From: Roseovarius sp.
GTDB taxonomy: Bacteria > Pseudomonadota > Alphaproteobacteria > Rhodobacterales > Rhodobacteraceae
Assembly (NCBI GenBank): GCA_023260815.1
Contig: JALQUE010000416.1
Coordinates: forward strand, 1-9,938
Direction of reading: 5' to 3'
DNA length: 9,938 nt
A program made the position numbers and the translations under genes. Below are positions 1 to 7,032 of this stretch, in pieces; the stretch's first letter is position 1; each line of letters begins with the position of its first letter. The notes beneath the pieces were generated by a model. That model did not search any database and was not told the DNA's origin. It saw only the letters and a list, made by a program, of their open reading frames with translations.

Positions 1-273
1 GCGGCCGGGATGCAGCGAGCGCAGGAAGGCGTCTTCGAGCCGGATCAGGTGGGCGCCGGTGCGGGCGGCCAGAGCCTCGCCGCGCGGGGCGTAGGGGCTG
101 TGGCCCCAGACGGCGATCAGGTCAGAGGGGCCGGGCCAGCCGAGCCGCAGATCGTAGCCGGCGAGGGACAGGATGCGGCGCAGGCGGCGTTGGCGCAGGA
201 AGCCCGCGTTGACATGGTAAACCCGCCGCGGCATATCGGACGCGGCGGGATCTGGCGCATCTGGCGCCGGCAT
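1..273 (-). CDS. kpsC: Capsule polysaccharide Kdo transferase KpsC, N-terminal 91 residues (cut by left edge)
   Basis: The reading frame runs unbroken from an ATG at 273 to base 1, giving 91 residues; the rest of the gene lies outside the window. Visible landmarks are an early 'RRVYHVNAGFLRQRRLRRIL' segment (residues 15-34), 'WGHSPYAPRGEALAART', and 'LIRLEDAFLRSLHPGR' at the end, which resemble the N-terminal part of KpsC-family proteins. KpsC is known as a cytoplasmic beta-Kdo transferase that extends the poly-Kdo linker on the phospholipid anchor of group 2-type capsules. The ATG shares one base with the stop of the export-protein gene (TGATG) and has no clear Shine-Dalgarno site, so translation is probably coupled. 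A second in-frame ATG at 234 is a less likely start. The upstream export gene and kpsS support the capsule assignment. The family call is fairly sure; the full domain layout cannot be seen. Confidence 0.82.
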   Translation of the reverse strand, partial: MPAPDAPDPAASDMPRRVYHVNAGFLRQRRLRRILSLAGYDLRLGWPGPSDLIAVWGHSPYAPRGEALAARTGAHLIRLEDAFLRSLHPGR

Positions 274-1421
274 CAGTTGCCGCTGAGCAGGTCTGCCGAG
301 GTCGCGACCGAGCTGACCGCGCCAAGCGTGCCGGTGAGCGCCGAGATGACCTTGCCCCATTGCGCGAAGGGCGCTTCGGTCACGTAGAGCGTGTCATCAT
401 CGCGGATCGAGAAGTCGCGGGCGACGAACATGCCGTTGGGTTTGGTCAGGTCGAGCACATAGACCATGCGCTGAGCGCCGATGAGATCGTCGCGGGCCAG
501 CACCTGATTGGCGATGGCGGCGGGTTCGTTGCGCATCACGAAAACGCCGGTCGGATCGGCGGCGGTGGGGGTCAGGCCGCCGACCTGCGCCAATGCCTCG
601 ACGGCGCTGAGCGTCTGGGTTTCGAACGGCACGCGGGCCTGGGCGCCGGTGGCGCCGAGCGCGGTAAAGGCGCGGGTGTCTTGTTCCACAAGGATGCGGT
701 CGCCCGCGCGCAGGGCGATATCGAAGGAGGGATCGTTGAACAGATCCTGGAACCAGACCTTGCTGCGCATGTTGCCGCGGATCACGGTGATCTGGGCGAT
801 ATCGGGTTCGATGACCACGCCGCCGGCATTGGCAAGCATTGCCGAAAGCGTCCGCGTCGGGCGTTCGATCGGGTAGACGCCCTGAGCGCCCACAGAGCCG
901 ATCAGCGACACGGTCGAGCCGTCACCGGCGAGGCGGCGCACTTCGACCTGGGGGTCCGGGGTCTGTTCGTCGAGTTTCGAGGTGATGATGCGGCGGATGG
1001 CGTCCGGGGTGTTGCCGGCGGCGCGGATGCGGCCTGCATAGGGCACGAAGATGAAGCCCGAGCCATCGACCTGCACTTCTTGCAGGACGGTCTGGTTGGC
1101 GGCCTCGCCGGCCAGAAGCCCGTCATCGACGTTTTCCCAGATCGTCAGACCCAGCACGTCGCCGGGGCGTATGGTGTCGGAGCCCATCACGCCGGCGTTG
1201 CGGAATTCCTCGGAAAAGCCGAGGGCGGGTTGCACGGCGGTGGCCCGCGTGACGCGGTCATTGACGGAAATGATGAAGGCATCGCCCTCGCGCTGAACGG
1301 AGCCTGCGAAGATTTCGTTCTTGGAGGGGCCGACGCGCGGAAGGATCCCACAGGAAGATACTGTGGCCACACTGATAACAAGGGCGATACTTTTCGCCCA
1401 GCGACTGGTTCTGAGTTTCAC
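273..1421 (-). CDS. Outer-membrane capsule polysaccharide export lipoprotein (Wza/KpsD/BexD-like, SLBB domains)
   Basis: The 382-residue protein should be exported and form the outer-membrane channel through which capsule polysaccharide leaves the cell. Residues 1-24 look like a lipoprotein signal: basic start, hydrophobic stretch, and a weak lipobox VSSC with lipid-accepting Cys24. A polysaccharide-export domain spans about 80-165 ('SDTIRPGDVLGLTIWEN', 'VDGSGFIFVPYAGRI'). Two SLBB-type beta-grasp segments follow, at about 170-245 and 264-350. The C-terminal stretch 354-380 could be the amphipathic helix that crosses the outer membrane in Wza-like channels. The start is GTG at 1421, preceded by GAGGAG at 1430-1435 with 8 bases of spacing. 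A 95-base gap separates it from kpsS upstream, and its stop overlaps the kpsC start by one base. Whether it is closer to KpsD, CtrA/BexD or Wza cannot be settled by eye, so no symbol is given. Confidence 0.9.
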   Translation of the reverse strand: MKLRTSRWAKSIALVISVATVSSCGILPRVGPSKNEIFAGSVQREGDAFIISVNDRVTRATAVQPALGFSEEFRNAGVMGSDTIRPGDVLGLTIWENVDDGLLAGEAANQTVLQEVQVDGSGFIFVPYAGRIRAAGNTPDAIRRIITSKLDEQTPDPQVEVRRLAGDGSTVSLIGSVGAQGVYPIERPTRTLSAMLANAGGVVIEPDIAQITVIRGNMRSKVWFQDLFNDPSFDIALRAGDRILVEQDTRAFTALGATGAQARVPFETQTLSAVEALAQVGGLTPTAADPTGVFVMRNEPAAIANQVLARDDLIGAQRMVYVLDLTKPNGMFVARDFSIRDDDTLYVTEAPFAQWGKVISALTGTLGAVSSVATSADLLSGN

Positions 1422-1516
1422 TGCTCGGTCTCCTCGACCTTGTGCCTGCCGAAGTTTCTTTTTTTGCCAAGCTATCGGAATGCCGGAATAAAATCCAGCG
1501 CCGTGATTGCAAAGGG

Positions 1517-2812
1517 TCAGGTCACCACACGCAACTGTTGCCGTGGTGCCGCGGTCCCCGAGCGCAGGGCATCGTAGGGATCCTCGTCCGAGAGCATCAT
1601 GTCGACGGTCTGGCGCAGCAATTGCCGCCGTCCACGAGACGAGTAGAACCCACCCGCGACCTGGCTGGTTTCCAGAAGAAAACGACGATAATCGGCATAG
1701 GCACGCCGGTCGGGGCGTTCGGCACCGGCGAAGAAATCTTCGAGCGGCCGGGTTGAGACAAATTCGGGTTTCGCATAGACCGCCGCCCCGAATGTCCGGA
1801 GGGGAATACCGCGCCAGAGCACCTGTTGGGCGGCGGTGGAATTGACGGTCACGGCGCTGCGGGCCTCATCGAGAAGCTGCGCCAGCTTGCCGCCGCGGAC
1901 GTAATGCACCCGGCCCGCAACGTCATGATCGCGCGCCAGCCTGTGCAATTCGCGGCGAATGGGCGCGCGGCCATCCTCGAGCGGATGGGCCTTGACGACA
2001 AGGTGATGATGGCGCGGCGCCCCCTTGGCGAAGCTGGCGATCACCGTGTCCAGAAATTCGGTCATCGAGGAAAACGGGGAATGCGCCTGAAAGGAGGCGT
2101 CATGTTCCAGTTGCAGAAGGGCGAGGTGATAGGGAAAGCCGCCGTATTTGATGCGCCGTGTGGCGATCCGCCTTTCGATTGCCTGAAAGGGCATCAGCAA
2201 CAGACGTCGCAGGTAGAGGTTGAATTCCTGCGCCACGCCGAGCGCCCGGTGGGGGCGGAAATTGCGGTAGCGGCTGTTCAGCAACAGCACGAAGCCATGA
2301 TAGAGCGCGCCGTAGAACACATGCTGACGCATGTCGCCCCAACTGGCGGGGGGCAGGGCGGTGTCCATGTCGGAATTTGCCAGCGCGCTGCGCATCTCGT
2401 CGACGGTCATGTCCATCAAGCGCGAATGGCCGTTCACGCCGCCGCGTTCATACGTGACCCAGTAGGGCCGCATGTAGCCTTCTTCGAACACATGGATGCG
2501 CAGGCCCGCAGCACGGGCGATGGTCACGGCCTGGGCATGGATCGGGCGGGTATCGCCGTAAAGCACCAGATCGGTCACGGACTTGTCGGCCAGAAGACCT
2601 GCGAGCGTGTCGGGCCAGTCTTCGGCGCGGCCAAGAAACGGAATATAGTTGGAGCGGTCGCGCCAGAAGGCCTGATCGCCTGCGTTGAAGCCCACCCGCA
2701 GCACCTGCGCCCCGGTGCGCGTCAACATTTGCGCAAGCCTGTAGAAGAAGGGCCCATGAGGCCCCTGAAGAAACAGAAATGTCCGGCCGCTACCTGTCAT
2801 GCCTGCAATCAT
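1517..2812 (-). CDS. kpsS: Capsule polysaccharide Kdo transferase KpsS
   Basis: The 431-residue cytoplasmic protein resembles KpsS. KpsS is known to add the first beta-Kdo to the (lyso)phosphatidylglycerol anchor of group 2-type capsules before KpsC extends it. Landmarks: 'FLFLQGPHGPFF' (12-23), 'VLRVGFNAGDQAFW' (37-50), 'FEEGYMRPYWVTYERGG' (109-125), 'VVKAHPLEDG' (272-281) and 'VNSTAAQQVLWRGIP' (323-337). The last two belong to the C-terminal half that carries the capsule-synthesis signature. No signal peptide or clear membrane segment is present. The frame is open further upstream to 2968, but that would cross the intergenic region and enter ribE, so the start is placed at the ATG at 2812. 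The ATG at 2800, which gives MTGSGRTFLF, is almost as good. A weak AAAGG lies 11 bases before 2812, so the exact start is uncertain. It is divergent from ribE and heads the capsule gene set kpsS, export protein, kpsC. Confidence 0.87.
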   Translation of the reverse strand: MIAGMTGSGRTFLFLQGPHGPFFYRLAQMLTRTGAQVLRVGFNAGDQAFWRDRSNYIPFLGRAEDWPDTLAGLLADKSVTDLVLYGDTRPIHAQAVTIARAAGLRIHVFEEGYMRPYWVTYERGGVNGHSRLMDMTVDEMRSALANSDMDTALPPASWGDMRQHVFYGALYHGFVLLLNSRYRNFRPHRALGVAQEFNLYLRRLLLMPFQAIERRIATRRIKYGGFPYHLALLQLEHDASFQAHSPFSSMTEFLDTVIASFAKGAPRHHHLVVKAHPLEDGRAPIRRELHRLARDHDVAGRVHYVRGGKLAQLLDEARSAVTVNSTAAQQVLWRGIPLRTFGAAVYAKPEFVSTRPLEDFFAGAERPDRRAYADYRRFLLETSQVAGGFYSSRGRRQLLRQTVDMMLSDEDPYDALRSGTAAPRQQLRVVT

Positions 2813-2948
2813 TACCCGTGAAACCTTTACCCAGCTATCATTCCTAACGGTAAAATTCGGCAAAATTAAGCCCGATCCCTGCAGGCGCGGCTTGCCAGTG
2901 GCCATTGGCGCGGCTACGTCCGGTGCAGAACCCAATCGGAGGCTCATC
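2813..2948. promoter_or_regulatory. Divergent promoter region between kpsS and ribE
   Basis: This 136-base non-coding stretch separates the two divergent genes and must carry promoters for both unless they are read through from outside. For ribE, TTGCCA at 2892-2897 followed 17 bases later by TACGTC at 2915-2920 is a weak sigma-70-like pair. For kpsS on the minus strand, TTGCCG at 2863-2858 followed 17 bases later by TGATAG is similarly weak. The part 2840-2870 is clearly more AT-rich than its surroundings and holds two AAAATT copies 10 bases apart. I see none of the conserved segments of an FMN riboswitch ahead of ribE. Promoter positions are guesses; the region's role follows from gene orientation. 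Confidence 0.4.
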
Positions 2949-3536
2949 ATGTTCACGGGGATCATCACGGATGTGGGTCAGGTGCGCCGCGTCGAAAAGC
3001 GCGGAGACCTGCGGGCCAGAATTGGCACGCGATATGACATGCAGAGCGTCGATATCGGTGCGTCGATCGCCTGTGACGGGGTCTGCCTGACGGTGGTGGA
3101 CAAGGGGGCGGACTGGTTCGACGTGGATATCAGCGCCGAGACCGTGTCCAAGACCAACGTCCAAGGCTGGATCGAGGGGCACCGGATCAATCTGGAACGC
3201 GCGCTGAAGGTCGGTGACGAGTTGGGCGGACATATCGTGTCGGGCCATGTCGACGGGCTGGCCGAAATCGTGGCGGTCCGGGATGAGGGCGACAGCACCC
3301 GCGTCACCTTGCGCGCTCCGCAAGGGCTGGCGAAATTCATCGCGCCCAAGGGGTCGGTTGCGCTGAATGGCACATCGTTGACCGTGAACGAGGTGGAGGG
3401 CTGCACGTTCGGGATCAATTTCATCCCGCATACAAAGCAATCGACCACATGGGGACAGTCGGCGGTGGGCGATGCGGTCAACCTCGAGATCGACACGCTG
3501 GCGCGCTATGTGGCGCGGTTGCAGGAGATGAGCTGA
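2949..3536 (+). CDS. ribE: Riboflavin synthase, alpha subunit
   Basis: The 195-residue enzyme converts two molecules of 6,7-dimethyl-8-ribityllumazine into riboflavin and a pyrimidinedione that is recycled; this is the last step of riboflavin synthesis, in the cytoplasm. The family's MFTGI start is intact. Two homologous lumazine-binding barrels are visible, at about 1-90 and 95-190, each with the matching motif (ACDGVCLTV at 41-49; ALNGTSLTV at 138-146). Phe2, Cys46 and His100 in 'GGHIVSGHVDG' sit where the catalytic and binding residues of the family lie. Length is close to the usual 195-215. The ATG has an excellent ribosome site, GGAGG at 2938-2942, 6 bases ahead. The gene is called ribE in many alphaproteobacteria and ribC in E. 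coli. No ribD, ribBA or ribH is adjacent within the window, and both neighbours have unrelated roles, so it appears to be transcribed on its own or with the hydrolase behind it. Confidence 0.96.
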   Translation: MFTGIITDVGQVRRVEKRGDLRARIGTRYDMQSVDIGASIACDGVCLTVVDKGADWFDVDISAETVSKTNVQGWIEGHRINLERALKVGDELGGHIVSGHVDGLAEIVAVRDEGDSTRVTLRAPQGLAKFIAPKGSVALNGTSLTVNEVEGCTFGINFIPHTKQSTTWGQSAVGDAVNLEIDTLARYVARLQEMS

Positions 3537-3610
3537 CCCGTGGCCGCATGGCGCCCCGTCCGGACACCGGCGGCCCGTCGCGGTATCATCTGTCATATTC
3601 ATGAAACGTG

Positions 3611-3638
3611 TTGCGTTGCGCCGTGTGGCCAGTATCCT
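3611..3638 (+). promoter_or_regulatory. Possible sigma-70-type promoter for the MBL-fold hydrolase gene
   Basis: TTGCGT at 3611-3616 and TATCCT at 3633-3638 are separated by 16 bases and lie in the 127-base gap after ribE. Transcription would start near 3645, leaving a short leader with the ribosome site at 3651-3657. Matches to consensus are only moderate (3 of 6 and 4 of 6), so this is tentative. Read-through from ribE is the alternative, as no intrinsic terminator is seen after ribE. Confidence 0.25.
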
Positions 3639-3650
3639 TGGGCCGAACCA

Positions 3651-3657
3651 AGGGAGG
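3651..3657 (+). promoter_or_regulatory. Ribosome binding site that fixes the MBL hydrolase start
   Basis: AGGGAGG lies 6 bases before the ATG at 3664. The frame is open upstream to another ATG at 3601, but that one has no such site. Starting there would also put 21 extra residues ahead of the twin-arginine signal. This site therefore decides in favour of 3664. Confidence 0.8.
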
Positions 3658-3663
3658 ATCCAC

Positions 3664-4635
3664 ATGACTTTGCTCAAACCCACGCGCCGCGATCTGCTGA
3701 AGATGGCCGCCGCGGCCCCCGCCTTTGCCCTGCCTGCCGCCGCTGCTCGAGCTGAGCTTGGTGCGCCGCAGGGGGGCAACCCGTCGCATTTCAGCTTTTC
3801 GGTGGGGGATGCCCGGCTGACCGTGGTCTCGGACGGATATTTCCGGCTGCCCACTGACGGGCTGGGCATCAATGCCGATCCTGCCGAGGTGCAGGCGTTT
3901 CTCAAACGTCATTTCCTGTCGCCTGAGCTGGGCTATTCGCACACCAATCACCTTTATGTGGAAATCGGTGACGCCAAGGTGCTGGTCGATGTCGGATCCG
4001 GCAGCCGGTTCATGGCCGACACGGCGGGGCGCCTGATGGGCAATCTGGACCGTGCGGGCATCGATCCGTCCGAGATCACCCATGTGGTCATCACCCATGC
4101 GCATCCCGATCATATCTGGGGGATCATCGACGATTTCGAAGAGCCGATCCTGCCGGATGCCGAGCATCTGATGGGCGAGGCCGAACATGACTTCTGGATG
4201 CAGGATGGTCTGGTGGACCGGGTCGAGCCGGAAATGCAGCAATTCGTCGTCGGCGCGGTCAATTCCATCGAAACCGAGGGTGTGGAATGGACGCTGGTGC
4301 AGGACGGGCACGAGGTGGTGCCGGGGCTGACCATGTTCGACACGCCGGGTCATACGCCGGGGCATATGAGCCTGCGGGTGGATAGCGGCGACCGCTCGTT
4401 GATCGCGCTTGGGGATTCGATGAGCCACGCCTATACGAATTTCGCGCATCCCGACTGGTATAACGGCTTTGACGCCGATGGCGAACAGACGGTCGCCACG
4501 CGCAAGCGGCTGCTGGATATGGCCGCCGAGGACCGGATCGCGCTGCTGGGGTATCACTTCCCGTTCCCCGGCGTGGGGCATGTGCAGCGCGACGGCGACG
4601 CCTATCGGTTCATCCCGGCGCTTTGGCAGTTCTGA
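3664..4635 (+). CDS. Tat-exported metallo-beta-lactamase-fold hydrolase (lactonase / methyl-parathion-hydrolase-like)
   Basis: The 323-residue protein carries a twin-arginine signal: TRRDLLK at residues 7-13, then an Ala-rich hydrophobic stretch and a likely signal-peptidase site after ARA (residue 30). It should therefore be folded with its metals and exported to the periplasm. The MBL core is complete: THAHPDH at 144-150 (His145, His147, Asp149, His150), His230 in 'DTPGHTPGH', Asp251 in 'LGDSMSH' and His298 in 'GYHFPFPG', enough for a two-metal site. Overall length, Tat-type leader and motif spacing resemble the branch containing methyl-parathion hydrolases and AHL-lactonase-like enzymes. 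The natural substrate cannot be read from sequence; lactones, esters or phosphotriesters are all possible. It follows ribE on the same strand by 127 bases and is convergent with the DUF3726-like gene, whose stop lies only 19 bases beyond its own. Confidence 0.88.
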   Translation: MTLLKPTRRDLLKMAAAAPAFALPAAAARAELGAPQGGNPSHFSFSVGDARLTVVSDGYFRLPTDGLGINADPAEVQAFLKRHFLSPELGYSHTNHLYVEIGDAKVLVDVGSGSRFMADTAGRLMGNLDRAGIDPSEITHVVITHAHPDHIWGIIDDFEEPILPDAEHLMGEAEHDFWMQDGLVDRVEPEMQQFVVGAVNSIETEGVEWTLVQDGHEVVPGLTMFDTPGHTPGHMSLRVDSGDRSLIALGDSMSHAYTNFAHPDWYNGFDADGEQTVATRKRLLDMAAEDRIALLGYHFPFPGVGHVQRDGDAYRFIPALWQF

Positions 4636-4654
4636 GGGGGATAGGGGCGCGCGC

Positions 4655-5308
4655 CTAGTCGTTGTCGGTAAGGCCCGCGCCCGCGCCCGCAAGGCGGCTT
4701 GCCTCGGTTTCCGGGGCATAGGTGCGTTGCGCGAAGGCATCGAGTGTGCGCGCCGTGGTTTCGGGGATGTCGCCGCGTGTGGTGGGCGGTATGGCATCGG
4801 TATCGCAGCGGTTCCCGGGGTGGATCGACACGGCGTCAACCATATCGGTGGTCAGATCCGGGGCCATGTCGGTGGGCATGCCATCGGGCGTGCCACAGGT
4901 GAGCGTTACACCCGCCCATGACACGGTGACTTCGCGTCCGGCGATCCGGGCTGCGGCGTCAAGATAGGGCAGCAGCAGCATCGGGCTTGCGGTGCGCCCC
5001 AGATGCAGCGCCTCGCCCGCCGCCAGCCGGGAGGCATGATCGCAGAGGGCCGCGCCGGAAATCAGCGGGCAAAGCGTGCCGCCGCGCGCCGTCCAGTGGC
5101 CGCCGTCGTCGTCATGGGGGCAGAGCGTTTCGTAGTCCTTGCCATCGTTGCGCGTCAGCAGATCGGCCAGAACCTGCGGGCCGGGCAAGCCCTGCGCCAC
5201 CAGCCAGCGGGCGGCCTTGCCGGCCTCTTCGGCCAGACCCCAGCTGAGGCCCGCGCCGCGCGCGGCCTTGCGCGACAGTGCCTCGATCTCGTTCAGCGAC
5301 CAGGTCAT
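4655..5308 (-). CDS. DUF3726-like protein of unknown function
   Basis: The 217-residue, probably cytoplasmic protein has no signal peptide or membrane helix. It opens with 'WSLNEIEALSRKAARGAGL' and 'WGLAEEAGKAARWL' (a likely helical region, residues 3-36). It has a central Cys-containing part ('LCPHDDD' 62-68, 'LCPLISGAALCDHA' 79-92, Cys138, Cys168) and ends with 'YAPETEASRLAGAGAGLTDND'. These landmarks match my memory of the DUF3726 family; a profile search should confirm that. The role is unknown. The start ATG overlaps the stop of the 564-residue gene by four bases (ATGA) and lacks a clear ribosome site, which implies translational coupling and probably a shared function or complex. Being last in the five-gene run, it may act as a partner of the unknown protein or as an accessory to the transporter or dehydrogenase. 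No metal-binding motif is certain, though the Cys residues are suggestive. Confidence 0.82.
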   Translation of the reverse strand: MTWSLNEIEALSRKAARGAGLSWGLAEEAGKAARWLVAQGLPGPQVLADLLTRNDGKDYETLCPHDDDGGHWTARGGTLCPLISGAALCDHASRLAAGEALHLGRTASPMLLLPYLDAAARIAGREVTVSWAGVTLTCGTPDGMPTDMAPDLTTDMVDAVSIHPGNRCDTDAIPPTTRGDIPETTARTLDAFAQRTYAPETEASRLAGAGAGLTDND

Positions 5309-6999
5309 TCGGCGGCCGTGGCCAGAAAGGGATAGGCCCAGTCATCGCCCGAGCGGTCGCCCAATTCGTGCGGGAAGGGCGCGTGCTGATACATGTTGAT
5401 GCGCAGCCAGCGGTCCGAGCGGGGATCGAAATGGCAGGCGCCGAAGAAGCTGAGTTTCAGGCGCAGCATGTCGATCGGCATCATGGCGGCGTCGATCGTG
5501 TTGTCCCGGATCTCGGCATAGGGCAGGCGCGCGGCGATCTGGGCGCGGCGCACGATGTGACGATGCTGAGGATGGCGCATGAGGAAGCCCGCCACAGTAT
5601 CATCCGGCGCTTCGGCCAGATCGGCCCAGAGGCGCGCGGCGTCGCGGCCGGGGCAGAGAGGTTGTTCATAGGGTTCGATCGGCTCGTCGAAGCGTTCGCC
5701 AAGGCGGGGTTCGAGCTTGGCTTCGGAGGTGTACCAGACGCGGGCTTGTGCTGCGGGGCTGGTCCAGTCGATGCCAAGCGCCCAGCCGTAGATGTCCTGC
5801 ATCAGCGCGCGCAGGCGGTCGGTGCGCATTGCGCCGTCGATGCGCCATGTCGCGGTCTCGTCGGCGGCCATGCAGCAGGCCAGCGGATCGACCAGACGCG
5901 GGTAAGGTTCGAGCAGCAACGAGGCCAGAAGTTCCTGACCTTCGAGCGACAGCGCGCCTTCCGCCCAAAGCCAAAGCCGGTTCCACGGTTGATCCGTTTG
6001 CAGGTCGGCGGTGTCGAGATGGGCCAGAAGGGCCGCCATGTCGGCGCGCAACGCGTTCAGCTTGGCGATCTGCACAGGGTGATCTGATTGCCAGTCGCCG
6101 GCGTGAATATGTGCGCGGATCGCAAAGCGGCGCAGGGTGTCGGCCTCATCTGCAGTGGCGCGGGGCAGGCTGCGGATGCGGGCCAGCGCCTCTTCGCGGG
6201 TGGCGATCCAATTGTTGAGCAGCGCGGGATGGGTCACCAGAAACGGCGCCATGCCAAGCCCGGTGGAATTGCCGATGCCAAAGCGGCGGCGCAGATCGGG
6301 GTCGAGGGGCACGGCGGTGTCGGGCGCACGCATCCGGGCCATGTGTTCCACAAGGTCCATCACGAAGGCGCGGGTGAGGTAGACCGACAGCATTTCGATC
6401 TGGAAGGGAGCCTGACATTCGGGGCGGTCTGCGGTTTGTTCACGGTCCGCCGCACCGAACTTGCCCGAGCCGTAAACGGCGGTGGTGCGCATGAGATAGC
6501 CCACATCGGCCACGCGGGCGGCGTCGGGCTGCTGACCCGAGGCGAGGCTGTCCACCACGTGATCCCAAAGCCGCACAGAGCGGTTGGCGCGACTGAGAGA
6601 AAGCTCTTTTTCGGACACGCGGCCGGCCTCTTGGCGGGGCACGTTGGCGTGCAGGCGGTCCAGATCGGCGGTGTCGGGCACGCCGTCAAAAAGCGTGAAC
6701 GTCGCGTCCCATTCGGTGGCGATCACCCGGTCCGAGCGTTTTTCGGGGGGCAGGTCGTTGGCAAAGGCGACAAGCGAATAGCTGCGATCGGGGCCGTGGG
6801 CGGTATAGACGGCCCGGCCCACGCCGCGCGCATCGATGTCGAACAGTGCGCGGTCGAAGCGCCAGCCGTCGGATTGCAGGCGGCGCAACAGGATGCGCAT
6901 GAAACTGACGCGGGATTGATGAAAGGAGCCGAGCCGGTCAAGCCGCATGACGACATCGGGATGCCGGGGGGCGATGGGCTGCGTATCAGGCTGGTACAT
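5305..6999 (-). CDS. Uncharacterised conserved-looking 564-residue cytoplasmic protein
   Basis: I cannot assign this to a named family. It has 564 residues, no signal peptide and no membrane helices, so it is likely soluble and cytoplasmic. Segments that look like a conserved core are 'HQSRVSFMRILLRRL' (27-41), 'VGYLMRTTAVYGSGKFG' (166-182), the Gly-rich 'GIGNSTGLGMAPFLVTHP' (241-258), 'VWYTSEAKLEPRLG' (421-434) and 'LRINMYQHAPFP' (532-543). The Gly-rich stretch could be a nucleotide or substrate loop, but it matches no standard P-loop or Rossmann pattern. The coding call is firm: a GGAGGAG ribosome site at 7004-7010, four bases before the ATG, and codon use like its neighbours. It follows the BCCT gene by 66 bases across a strong hairpin and overlaps the DUF3726-like gene by four bases. 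Context suggests a role, perhaps enzymatic, in handling the transported compound; that is inference. Confidence 0.85.
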   Translation of the reverse strand: MYQPDTQPIAPRHPDVVMRLDRLGSFHQSRVSFMRILLRRLQSDGWRFDRALFDIDARGVGRAVYTAHGPDRSYSLVAFANDLPPEKRSDRVIATEWDATFTLFDGVPDTADLDRLHANVPRQEAGRVSEKELSLSRANRSVRLWDHVVDSLASGQQPDAARVADVGYLMRTTAVYGSGKFGAADREQTADRPECQAPFQIEMLSVYLTRAFVMDLVEHMARMRAPDTAVPLDPDLRRRFGIGNSTGLGMAPFLVTHPALLNNWIATREEALARIRSLPRATADEADTLRRFAIRAHIHAGDWQSDHPVQIAKLNALRADMAALLAHLDTADLQTDQPWNRLWLWAEGALSLEGQELLASLLLEPYPRLVDPLACCMAADETATWRIDGAMRTDRLRALMQDIYGWALGIDWTSPAAQARVWYTSEAKLEPRLGERFDEPIEPYEQPLCPGRDAARLWADLAEAPDDTVAGFLMRHPQHRHIVRRAQIAARLPYAEIRDNTIDAAMMPIDMLRLKLSFFGACHFDPRSDRWLRINMYQHAPFPHELGDRSGDDWAYPFLATAAE

Positions 7000-7032
7000 G
7001 GGGCTCCTCCGGTCTTGTGATATCAGATGTTA

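Noticed and set aside
1485..1512. TTGCAA-16-TATTCC on the minus strand as a promoter for the export lipoprotein gene
   Set aside because: The -10 match is only 3 of 6 and co-transcription with kpsS is equally likely, so it is too weak to list.
360..1577. A 405-codon plus-strand open frame opposite the export lipoprotein gene
   Set aside because: Antisense to a well-supported gene, Gly/His/Asp-rich, and running past that gene into the next intergenic region.
2813..2968. N-terminal extension of KpsS by 52 codons from an upstream in-frame ATG
   Set aside because: It would run through the divergent promoter and overlap the start of ribE, and the extra residues do not resemble the KpsS family start.
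3601..3663. Upstream ATG for the MBL hydrolase at 3601
   Set aside because: No ribosome site there, and it would bury the twin-arginine signal 21 residues in. The ATG at 3664 has AGGGAGG at ideal spacing.
4645..4656. GGCGCGCGCC palindrome between the convergent MBL and DUF3726-like genes as a terminator
   Set aside because: There is no loop-forming spacing and no T-run on either side. It is probably a chance GC palindrome overlapping the last codon of the minus-strand gene.
3586..4839. A 417-codon minus-strand open frame across the MBL hydrolase gene
   Set aside because: The plus-strand gene has a Tat signal, all metal ligands and a strong ribosome site. The antisense translation has no recognisable motif.
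6088..7020. A 310-codon plus-strand open frame opposite the 564-residue gene, ending near the hairpin at 7033
   Set aside because: It is tempting because a plus-oriented terminator follows it. However, its composition is shadow-like, the minus-strand gene has a strong ribosome site, and the antisense frame shows no family resemblance.
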